A stretch of DNA of 6,150 nucleotides from Bacillota bacterium (GTDB lineage: Bacteria > Bacillota > Clostridia > Lachnospirales > Lachnospiraceae). Below are positions 1 through 5,749 of the stretch, one piece after another (positions within the stretch are counted from its first letter, which is position 1; each line of letters opens with the position of its first letter). Below the pieces are notes generated by a model that saw only the letters and a list, made by a program, of their open reading frames with translations, did no database searches and was not told where the DNA came from. The DNA lies in NCBI GenBank assembly GCA_023428655.1, contig JAEYXC010000381.1:1-6150 (forward strand), written 5' to 3'. The translations under genes and the position numbers were made by a program.

Positions 1-1
1 T

Positions 2-1678
2 CTTGGGAGTGAACATATCCTTTTTGTACTTGTTTTGCAGCAAAAGGAAAGAATAGTCGGCTTCTCTCCCTTAATGATCATAAAAAGAAGGCTTTATCAG
101 GAGATAACATTTATAGGATATCCGGAAGCATATTTTATGGATTTCGTTCTAAGAAAGAATAGCAGAACCGAGTGTATTGAGGCTGTCTTGGAGTTTATTT
201 ATAAACTGAAGGGTTCCTACCTTCTTCATTTATACGGATTATATGAAGATTCGTATACATTGAAGTTGTTGGCTGAGTATTTTAATAATAATCATAAAAG
301 GTTTTTTACAAGAAATTTTGAAGCTCCCTATTTCTCAATGGAACGTGATTTTTCAAGCTTTTTAAAAGGTCGCTCAAAACATAATTCCATAAGAAGCTTA
401 ATTAAAAATACGAGTAAATTAGAAGCGGCAGGTTCCGTAACCTGTAAAAGGTTAAATAGTTTGGAAATTGAGGATAGCTTTCGATTGCACGAAATGAGAT
501 GGAGGAGAAAATATGATACAAGTAACTATGCTGAAAAAAAGCATCGAGAATTCTTCCATGCAGTTGCAAATAAAGCAAACTTATCTTTTCAGGCTTATGT
601 ATATGGTATGAAGCTTGGAGAACGGTTAATTGCATTCACATATGGTTTCTTGTGTAACAGAATTTATTATTTATATCGAATATGTCATGATGACGATTTC
701 TCAGTATACGGCATTGGTAAAATTCTTCTTATAAAATTAATAGAGGATTGCTTTCAGAAGGGAATAGAAACTTTTGATTTTGGACTAGGTTATGCAAGGT
801 ATAAATATGAATGGACCGATGATAAGAAAATATTACATGAATTGATTGCTCCCTTAGCATCCCCCTTCTCCGGAATATTTTATAATCAGCTTTTGATTAG
901 AAAATGGGGGATTGGAATTGCTAAGAAATCAAAATTCTATGACAGCTTGAAAACGGGGTTAATGGGAAAGCTACGATACCTAATTACAGGCGTTTTCTTT
1001 TATGATATGCTAAATATATTCAGAAAAATAAAATTGTTTTTCGTTAGTAACAAGCCACATATCCTCTTTATTAAATTAATAAAATGCATCTATCAGTATA
1101 GAGAATTCATGATATTTGAAATTGACTTTGATAGCTTAGGTCATGATACTGTGATTCGGAATAAAACCTGTATTAATCCGAACCGGGATTTGGAGAAACA
1201 TGCAATGAATGTTATAACGAATCCTATTGCAGATTATACAATGAGAGAGTTACAGTTAAAGGATCTGGAATTATTGCGTGAAATATCGAGGGAAGCGCCG
1301 GAGCATATCATTAAGCACTTTTATCAAAAGCAAAGATGCTTCATACTGGACGAAGGGATCAAAACCAGGGAATATCTTTGGGTTAATTATAATCATATCT
1401 TAATTCCGGATATTGATTACCAGGATAACTTGTCCGGTAACGAAATCTATCTTGATCTGACTAAGCTTGATATAAAAGAGTATTCGATTAACAGGGTACT
1501 TAACTCTATTCAGGATGTAATCAACCTATTGCAGCCTGTGAAGGAAACAAAATGTTATATAGGTTTTCTTATTAATAGAAAAGCCCAAAGGCTGTTAATG
1601 AGCGATATCGGATGTAAAACTTACAAACAACTAAAATATAAGAAATTCTTGTTTTTTTCACACACAAAAGTGAAATAA
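2..1678 (+). CDS. Tandem GNAT-fold acyltransferase (CelD/FemABX-like N-terminal domain plus degenerate second GNAT-like domain), 5' end outside window
   Basis: The frame is open to the left edge, so the gene starts upstream. The TTG at 35 is not a credible start: the codons before it (GSEHILFVLVL) continue naturally into QQKERIVGFSPL, the usual strand pattern at the beginning of CelD/BcsL-type proteins, and TTG 35 has no ribosome site. Counting from TTG 35, residues about 1-275 resemble the Acetyltransf_6 (FemABX-like) fold. YGIGKILL near 225 stands where the family has SPGxLLL, followed by FDFGLGYARYKYEW, close to the typical FDFGxGxxxYKxxW. Family members transfer acyl or aminoacyl groups in cell-wall or exopolysaccharide synthesis; the substrate here is unknown. 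A linker (about 280-350) leads to a second region (about 355-540) with GNAT-like features: RCFILDEG, EYLWV, then INRKAQRLLMSDIGCKTYK, like the N-x-x-A-x-x-x-L-x-x-x-G ending of GNATs. The acetyl-CoA loop (R/Q-x-x-G-x-G/A) is missing there. No terminator follows. Confidence 0.75.
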   Translation, partial: LGSEHILFVLVLQQKERIVGFSPLMIIKRRLYQEITFIGYPEAYFMDFVLRKNSRTECIEAVLEFIYKLKGSYLLHLYGLYEDSYTLKLLAEYFNNNHKRFFTRNFEAPYFSMERDFSSFLKGRSKHNSIRSLIKNTSKLEAAGSVTCKRLNSLEIEDSFRLHEMRWRRKYDTSNYAEKKHREFFHAVANKANLSFQAYVYGMKLGERLIAFTYGFLCNRIYYLYRICHDDDFSVYGIGKILLIKLIEDCFQKGIETFDFGLGYARYKYEWTDDKKILHELIAPLASPFSGIFYNQLLIRKWGIGIAKKSKFYDSLKTGLMGKLRYLITGVFFYDMLNIFRKIKLFFVSNKPHILFIKLIKCIYQYREFMIFEIDFDSLGHDTVIRNKTCINPNRDLEKHAMNVITNPIADYTMRELQLKDLELLREISREAPEHIIKHFYQKQRCFILDEGIKTREYLWVNYNHILIPDIDYQDNLSGNEIYLDLTKLDIKEYSINRVLNSIQDVINLLQPVKETKCYIGFLINRKAQRLLMSDIGCKTYKQLKYKKFLFFSHTKVK

Positions 1679-1805
1679 CCATAAAAACAGGACAGTTGCA
1701 GTATTACATGTGTAAAAGGATGATCATATTCAAGTTATGTCTGACTGTAGCAATGGCAGGAATGGCTATAATAAATCCATTTTGTACCAATTTCAAGTAT
1801 CTTCC

Positions 1806-1834
1806 TTGCACCATATTGCTGGTAAGGCTATAAT
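1806..1834 (+). promoter_or_regulatory. Sigma-A-type promoter for the lipoprotein gene
   Basis: A -35 element TTGCAC (1806-1811) and a perfect -10 element TATAAT (1829-1834) are separated by 17 bp. Transcription should begin near 1841, which puts the start at the edge of the 9-bp repeat tract and gives a leader of about 143 nt before the TTG start at 1984. A second TATAAT at 1767-1772 has no convincing -35 partner. The promoter separates the lipoprotein gene from the transferase gene upstream, although no terminator is visible between them. Confidence 0.6.
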
Positions 1835-1858
1835 TAAGTTATGGTAGAGAGGGTAGGG

Positions 1859-1974
1859 CTACAGTGACTACAGTGACTAGAGAACCTAGAGAGGCTAGAG
1901 AGCCTACAGAGGCGACAGAGATTACAGCGGCTACAGAGGTTAGAGAAGATAAAGAGGATAAGAGGATAAAAAGG
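1859..1974 (+). repeat. Imperfect 9-bp tandem repeat (consensus CTACAGAGG), about 13 units
   Basis: Read in steps of nine from 1859, the units are ctacagtga (twice), ctagagaac, ctagagagg, ctagagagc, ctacagagg, cgacagaga, ttacagcgg, ctacagagg, ttagagaag and ataaagagg, then an 8-base unit ataagagg and ataaaaagg. Two looser units (atggtagag, agggtaggg) precede them from 1841. The tract is purine-rich on the + strand and fills most of the space between the predicted transcription start and the start codon. The last unit runs straight into the Shine-Dalgarno sequence of the lipoprotein gene. It is open in one + frame from GTG 1864 and would encode a low-complexity Thr/Arg/Glu/Pro stretch, but that is best read as a by-product of a 9-bp period. 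Confidence 0.8.
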
Positions 1975-1980
1975 AGGGGG
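1971..1980 (+). promoter_or_regulatory. Ribosome binding site that fixes the lipoprotein start at TTG 1984
   Basis: AAGGAGG (1971-1977) is a full-strength Shine-Dalgarno sequence and lies six bases before the TTG at 1984. The alternative in-frame GTG codons at 1864 and 1873 have no such site. The motif grows out of the last unit of the 9-bp repeat. Confidence 0.85.
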
Positions 1981-1983
1981 AGC

Positions 1984-3093
1984 TTGAAAAGAAAAGGATT
2001 TTTCATAATATTTATGTTATGTATATTACTTGTAGGGTGCGGTGTTAATCCCTTTGGAGAGAAATTGGAAGAAAATTGGAGGCCATCCAAGGAACCCTAT
2101 CTTACTACAATGGGATATTCAGCCAAGTTAAGTGGTGATTATTTGGTGATGCTTGAAGAAGGACTCCACATTATTGATTTATCAACCAAAGAGATCATAA
2201 AAGAAATCGAACTTCCCCATGGTTTTGTGGGAGGCTTTGCAATATCTGGGACCAGAATTGTATGGTCAGCCTATAGTAATGAAGGGGAGTCCGGTAAGGA
2301 TTACTTCTATGATGAAAGTACGAATACGGATATATTCCTTTATGATATCATTGAGGATACTACGGTTTCCATTGCTACCAATTCTTCCGGGCAGATAGCA
2401 CCGGATATCTGGGGGGACTATATTGTGTGGCAGGATAATCGGAATGATAAAGTTAGGGATCAGAATCCGGAATGGGATATCATTCTTTATCATATACCGA
2501 CGAAGGAAGAGAAGCTGATTACGACTGCTCCCGGAAGCCATACGAATCCGAAGATTAATGATAATATTGTAGTCTGGGAGGATGGAAGAAATTTTACCGG
2601 AGAGAGTCATTTGAGGTGGGGGAGCAATGTACCTGAGAATAATACGGATATCTTCCTATATCAGATTCTAACCGGTGAAGAAAGAGCGGTAGCTACGGGT
2701 AAGCTTCAAGAATGCCATCCCAGCGTCTATGGTAATTATATCCTTTGGGAGGACAGAAGCAAGAATGGATTGGATGCAGATATTATTCTTTATGATATCG
2801 AGAATAGCAAAGAAACTAGAATAACCGATGGTCGACATAATCAAGCCTATCCTCAGATATATGACCGATATATAATATGGATGGATGAGCGGAATGGTAT
2901 TTCAACGAATGATGTGATCATGAATAATAAAATGCCAAATTCGGATATCTTCCTATATGATTTGGAAGAAAAGAAGGAGTATCTATTGACCGGTGAAGAA
3001 CCACAGATTATGCCTGTGATTTCGGAAAAATACATCGCATATATCACCTCGAGGCAGGTGGATCCGGAAATTGTTCTAATAAAATATAAATAG
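1984..3093 (+). CDS. Lipoprotein with TolB-like beta-propeller repeats
   Basis: The product is 369 aa from the TTG at 1984, which has an ideal ribosome site. From there the N-terminus is a classic lipoprotein signal: basic MKRK, a hydrophobic run of about 13 residues, and lipobox LVGC with the lipidated Cys at residue 19. It should be anchored to the outer face of the membrane. The mature part has about seven repeats of the form (G)-D/N-Y-I-V-W-x-D-x-R-N ... D-I-F/I-L-Y-D-I/L. The D-I-x-L-Y motifs fall near residues 116, 165, 222, 266 and 321, with shorter first and last copies (GLHIIDL near 60, PEIVLIKY at the C-terminus). This matches TolB/WD40-like propellers, which usually bind proteins or ligands; no catalytic motif is seen. 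The binding partner is unknown. Starting at GTG 1864 would bury the signal peptide behind 40 repeat-encoded residues, so that start is rejected. No clear terminator follows the stop. Confidence 0.85.
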   Translation: MKRKGFFIIFMLCILLVGCGVNPFGEKLEENWRPSKEPYLTTMGYSAKLSGDYLVMLEEGLHIIDLSTKEIIKEIELPHGFVGGFAISGTRIVWSAYSNEGESGKDYFYDESTNTDIFLYDIIEDTTVSIATNSSGQIAPDIWGDYIVWQDNRNDKVRDQNPEWDIILYHIPTKEEKLITTAPGSHTNPKINDNIVVWEDGRNFTGESHLRWGSNVPENNTDIFLYQILTGEERAVATGKLQECHPSVYGNYILWEDRSKNGLDADIILYDIENSKETRITDGRHNQAYPQIYDRYIIWMDERNGISTNDVIMNNKMPNSDIFLYDLEEKKEYLLTGEEPQIMPVISEKYIAYITSRQVDPEIVLIKYK

Positions 3094-3197
3094 CATCCAT
3101 CAATTATTAGTCAATATCTCTGTGCACTCAGAAGCTGTGCATCATTCGATTAGTACAATAACATTCATAGATGATATCTACATTACGGCTATAGTGC

Positions 3198-3226
3198 TTG
3201 TTCGATACTACTGGTTGGGTTATAAT
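3198..3226 (+). promoter_or_regulatory. Possible promoter for the acyltransferase gene
   Basis: TATAAT at 3221-3226 is a perfect -10 element. The hexamer 17 bp upstream, TTGTTC (3198-3203), matches only the TTG of the consensus, so the assignment rests mainly on the -10. Transcription would start near 3233, giving a leader of about 47 nt. The rest of the 3094-3279 gap shows only a weak 5-bp hairpin (3123-3127 with 3137-3141) with no T-tract. Confidence 0.4.
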
Positions 3227-3239
3227 ATAGATATACGAT

Positions 3240-3268
3240 AAGGAGAAAGACTCGAAATAAATACGAGT
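3240..3268 (+). promoter_or_regulatory. Detached AAGGAG ribosome site followed by a small hairpin
   Basis: AAGGAG sits at 3240-3245, 34 bases before ATG 3280, too far for normal initiation, and no ATG, GTG or TTG lies at a normal distance from it that opens a real frame. Between them, ACTCG (3250-3254) can pair with CGAGT (3264-3268) around a 9-base AT loop. If that hairpin forms, the gap between the AAGGAG and the ATG shrinks to about 15 unpaired bases. Whether this is used is an inference. Confidence 0.3.
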
Positions 3269-3279
3269 TGAAATAAGAT

Positions 3280-4539
3280 ATGATAGGTGATTATAAAAGA
3301 TTTGATATGAAGCAACCGCCTTTGAGGCAGATGAATTTGTTGCGTCCTTTGACTTGGATCTTAAGTGTTCCTGAAGTTTTACAGCACCGGGTTAAAATAA
3401 ATAGATTAAACATGAAGGGGATTAAACCGCCTTATTTATTGCTATGTAACCATAATTCCTTCCTTGATTTTAAGATAATGACGGCAGCAATCTTTCCCCA
3501 TCGAGCGAATTACGTAGTGGCCATTGATGGATTTATCAAACGAAAATGGCTGATGCGTTTAGTGGGATGCATCTGTACAAGAAAGTTTACCAATGATTTG
3601 ATGCTTGTAAGAAAAATGCTCCATGTCATTTCGCAGGGGGACATAGTAGTTCTCTTTCCTGAAGCCCGCTATTCCTTATGCGGAACCAATGCTGTATTGC
3701 CAGATTCATTGGGAAAGCTAATTAAAAAAATGAATGTTCCTGTGGTTACGCTTATCATGCACGGACATCATATCAATTCTCCGTTCTGGAATTCACATAA
3801 TCGATCTGTTAAACCCATCGAAGCGGAGTTAAAGCTTCTTCATACTCCAGAACAATTACAGAATTTAACGGTACCTGAGATTAATGAGAAGTTAAGACAG
3901 ACATTTGTGTATGATGATTTTATGTGGCAGAAGGAAAATGAGATTGAGGTTAAATACCCTAAGAGAGCCGAAGGCTTACATAAGGTATTATACCAATGCC
4001 CCCATTGTCTTACAGAATATCATATGGATTCTAAGTACGATACGCTCTGGTGTAACCAGTGCGGTAAGAAATGGATTATGTCTACACTTGGTGAGCTAAG
4101 AGCGGAAGAGGGGCAAACAGAATTTTCGCATATTCCGGATTGGTATGAGTGGGAAAGAGAAAATGTAAGAAGGGAAATTGAGTCCGGTATTTATCATTTC
4201 CAAAGTACAGCCACGGTGTATTCCCTGCCAAACTCTTCAGGATTTATCAACCTTGGTACGGCTACCTTGGTACACAATAGGAATGGGTTCGTGCTGGAAG
4301 GAAGTCATAACGATACTCTCTACGAATTGACTTGGACACCAAAGGCTCTCTATTCCTGCCATATTGAGTACAATTATCGCAAATTAGGTGATTGCATCGA
4401 TTTAAATACTAATAATGACACCCTATACATATATCCACAAACAAAGAATTGTTCCGTTACAAAAATCTCATTAGCAACAGAAGAGCTTTATAAGTTGACA
4501 CAGATTGAAAGGATGGAAAAGTATAATTTTGCTCTTTGA
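3280..4539 (+). CDS. PlsC-type (1-acylglycerol-3-phosphate-like) acyltransferase fused to a zinc ribbon
   Basis: The product is 419 aa. The N-terminal ~215 residues carry the lysophospholipid acyltransferase blocks: HNSFLD (His58-x4-Asp63, the catalytic pair), CICTRKF near 98-103 (the arginine block), FPEARYS at 126-132 (equivalent to FPEGxxS, with Ala for Gly) and VPVVTL at 153-158. Such enzymes move an acyl chain from acyl-CoA or acyl-ACP to a glycerolipid acceptor at the inner membrane face. Next come two cysteine knuckles, CPHC (240-243) and CNQC (258-261), a typical zinc ribbon, then about 150 residues rich in Tyr, Trp and Asn (for example HIPDWYEWE at 284-292, HIEYNY near 367) that I cannot assign. 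PlsC itself is about 240 aa, so this is an extended form. True substrate unknown; a membrane-lipid or envelope-lipid role is likely. ATG 3280 has no close ribosome site; ATG 3307 (residue 10) is the alternative and keeps all motifs. Confidence 0.85.
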   Translation: MIGDYKRFDMKQPPLRQMNLLRPLTWILSVPEVLQHRVKINRLNMKGIKPPYLLLCNHNSFLDFKIMTAAIFPHRANYVVAIDGFIKRKWLMRLVGCICTRKFTNDLMLVRKMLHVISQGDIVVLFPEARYSLCGTNAVLPDSLGKLIKKMNVPVVTLIMHGHHINSPFWNSHNRSVKPIEAELKLLHTPEQLQNLTVPEINEKLRQTFVYDDFMWQKENEIEVKYPKRAEGLHKVLYQCPHCLTEYHMDSKYDTLWCNQCGKKWIMSTLGELRAEEGQTEFSHIPDWYEWERENVRREIESGIYHFQSTATVYSLPNSSGFINLGTATLVHNRNGFVLEGSHNDTLYELTWTPKALYSCHIEYNYRKLGDCIDLNTNNDTLYIYPQTKNCSVTKISLATEELYKLTQIERMEKYNFAL

Positions 4540-4690
4540 AAAATTATATTATATATTAAAAGATTATAGATTTTAGTATAAACTCGTCTGGAATGGTTTT
4601 TAGAGATTATGGAATAAGGTGCAATGAAAGACTAAATGAGAAATAAAGAAATTATATAATTATTTATTTTCAAGTACATATTAAATATTA

Positions 4691-4747
4691 CTATAAAACT
4701 CGATATGCTCTTTGTCTGCTAGACAGGGAGCTTATCGAGTTTTATAG
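4691..4747. terminator. Long near-perfect inverted repeat, probable bidirectional terminator
   Basis: The two arms pair over 15 bp (4691-4705 with 4733-4747), have one T-T mismatch (4706/4732), then pair over 11 more positions including two G-T wobbles (4707-4717 with 4721-4731). The loop is three bases (GCT). The outer arms read CTATAAAACTCGATA and TATCGAGTTTTATAG, so an A-tract enters and a T-tract leaves the GC-containing core on both strands, as in bidirectional rho-independent terminators. It lies 151 bp after the acyltransferase stop. A 26-pair stem is longer than most terminators, so a small mobile or REP-like palindrome is an alternative. Confidence 0.6.
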
Positions 4748-4918
4748 ATATTATGATAACCAAAGAATAATGTATTTTATAATGGATCGATTAAATTTCT
4801 ATTCGCATTTGTACACTTTTCGAGTTCACTTATATTCAGCTTACCTTCCATACTAAACATAGTGGCGCTAACCCGATCTGCTTAAACAGGTAATTGGAAA
4901 ACACTAACATATAAATAA

Positions 4919-4947
4919 TTGACAGAATGAAATGGTTGGGATATAAT
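4919..4947 (+). promoter_or_regulatory. Consensus sigma-A promoter
   Basis: TTGACA (4919-4924) and TATAAT (4942-4947) both match the consensus in all six positions and are 17 bp apart. Transcription should begin near 4954, inside the Fur box. It points at the reductase gene, whose ATG is about 122 nt downstream. A promoter this strong would be nearly constitutive without repression, which fits the operator placed on top of it. Confidence 0.85.
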
Positions 4948-4966
4948 TGATAATCATTATCAATTA
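4944..4966. promoter_or_regulatory. Fur box (ferric uptake regulator operator)
   Basis: TGATAATCATTATCA at 4948-4962 is an exact match to the 7-1-7 Fur box known from Bacillus subtilis. The perfect symmetry extends to 4944-4966 (11-1-11 around C4955). It begins at the base after the -10 element and covers the predicted transcription start, so iron-loaded Fur would block RNA polymerase. PerR and Zur boxes are related palindromes, so a paralogous regulator is possible, but the sequence fits Fur best. Confidence 0.8.
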
Positions 4967-5075
4967 GTAAAATAAATGTTGTTCGAAGTGTGATTTTTAA
5001 GAAATTTAAGGGCAAGATCATATGTTTTTATGAAAGCATTGTAGCTAAAATTCTATTCTGTTAGGGAGGTGTATT

Positions 5076-5627
5076 ATGAGAAAACTAATCATGTGGAATT
5101 TGATTACTCTTGATGGATACTTTGAAGGTGCAAACAGCTGGGATTTGGATTTTCATGAACTTGCATGGTGCAAAGAGCTTGAGGAATTCAGTATTGAACA
5201 ATTGGAATCAACCGATATTCTTTTGTTCGGCAAAACGACCTATAATGGTATGGCTGATTATTGGACAACGACAGTAGAGGATGGAGAAATAGCTAAATTT
5301 ATGAATGAGCTTCCGAAGGCAGTCTGCTCCACAACACTCAAATCCACTAATTGGAACAATACAACAATCCTAACCAATGCTGTTGCTGATGTTGCTAGGT
5401 TAAAAACAGAGGGAAAGGGTAATATGTTTGTATTTGGTAGTGGGAAGCTTTCAGAAGCTTTAATGAAAGCAGGATTATTTGATGAATTTCGCTTATGCGT
5501 CTCACCAGTTTTTCTAGGCAAAGGGAGGCTCTTGTTCCATCAGGGAATACCGTATCAAAAGCTGAAATTAGTTGAGGCGCGCCCTCTTGTAACAGGCGCT
5601 GTCATCCTTAGATACACACCAGATTAA
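5076..5627 (+). CDS. RibD C-terminal-domain / dihydrofolate-reductase-like protein (YyaP/YwjB type)
   Basis: The product is 183 aa, the normal size for stand-alone members. The start is ATG 5076 with AGGGAGG at 5063-5069 six bases upstream. Family marks are LITLDGYFEG (9-18), the strand-plus-loop DILLFGKTTYNGMADYW (47-63), VFGSGKLSEALMKAGLFDEFRL (119-140) with the nucleotide-binding GSG, and SPVFLGKGRLLF (143-154). The fold binds NADPH; in riboflavin synthesis RibD-C reduces a pyrimidine ribosylamine, but this protein lacks the deaminase domain and has no riboflavin genes beside it. Stand-alone members generally lack a proven substrate, so a cytosolic NADPH-dependent reductase of unknown target is the safe call. 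The Fur-box promoter at 4919-4966 is the only evident promoter upstream. The DUF1761-type gene follows 122 bp downstream. Confidence 0.85.
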   Translation: MRKLIMWNLITLDGYFEGANSWDLDFHELAWCKELEEFSIEQLESTDILLFGKTTYNGMADYWTTTVEDGEIAKFMNELPKAVCSTTLKSTNWNNTTILTNAVADVARLKTEGKGNMFVFGSGKLSEALMKAGLFDEFRLCVSPVFLGKGRLLFHQGIPYQKLKLVEARPLVTGAVILRYTPD

Positions 5628-5735
5628 CTTGTAATATGTTATTGGGATCTCAGCAATATCCATAAAATGGAACCTATAAGAATTTAAAAGGATTAAAGCA
5701 AAACAAAAGATTGAAGTTGATTTCATAGAAAATGC

Positions 5736-5743
5736 AAGGAGGG
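5736..5743 (+). promoter_or_regulatory. Ribosome binding site of the DUF1761-type gene
   Basis: AAGGAGGG lies six bases before ATG 5750 and settles that start. The rest of the gap from 5628 shows neither a hairpin with a T-tract nor a clear promoter (TATAAG at 5675-5680 has no -35 partner), so read-through from the reductase gene is likely. Confidence 0.8.
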
Positions 5744-5749
5744 AAATAT

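Larger units (their letters stand above)
4540..5075. other. 536-bp gene-free region with hairpin and iron-type promoter
   Basis: No coding region is convincing here on either strand. From 4540 to 4690 the DNA is very AT-rich and holds only frames of under 20 codons. A long hairpin follows (4691-4747), then about 170 bp with no clear signal, a consensus promoter with Fur box (4919-4966), and a leader of about 120 nt up to ATG 5076. The leader contains a start-less open stretch ending at 5062 and no strong structure. TATAAACTCG at 4577-4586 resembles the outer part of the hairpin arm, with one A fewer, and could be a relic of a similar element. Confidence 0.6.

Noticed and set aside
35..37. TTG as the start of the first gene
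   Set aside because: The frame continues upstream to the edge with family-like sequence, and no Shine-Dalgarno precedes the TTG.
1656..1675. Small hairpin TTTCAC/GTGAAA at the end of the transferase gene
   Set aside because: Six AT-rich pairs with an 8-base loop overlapping the last codons and no following T-tract; not a credible terminator.
1708..1833. 41-codon + strand frame beginning MCKRMIIFKLCLTVAMAG, looking like a short signal peptide
   Set aside because: It has no ribosome site, ends inside the -10 box of the lipoprotein promoter and matches nothing I recognise; chance hydrophobic frame is more likely.
1839..2090. Minus-strand frame rich in Ser, Leu and Val
   Set aside because: It is the reverse reading of the 9-bp repeat and of the signal-peptide codons, with no ribosome site; its apparent pattern comes from the repeat.
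3121..3142. Inverted repeat TGCAC/GTGCA after the lipoprotein gene as a terminator
   Set aside because: Only five pairs, a 9-base loop and no T-tract downstream.
4777..4860. Minus-strand 27-codon frame (MFSMEGKLNISELEKC...) pointing into the long hairpin, possibly a gene remnant
   Set aside because: Too short, no clear ribosome site, and no family match I can name; kept only as a possible clue to a lost minus-strand gene.
4836..5021. Minus-strand 61-codon frame across the Fur promoter
   Set aside because: It overlaps a consensus promoter and operator, has no ribosome site and shows no recognisable domain.
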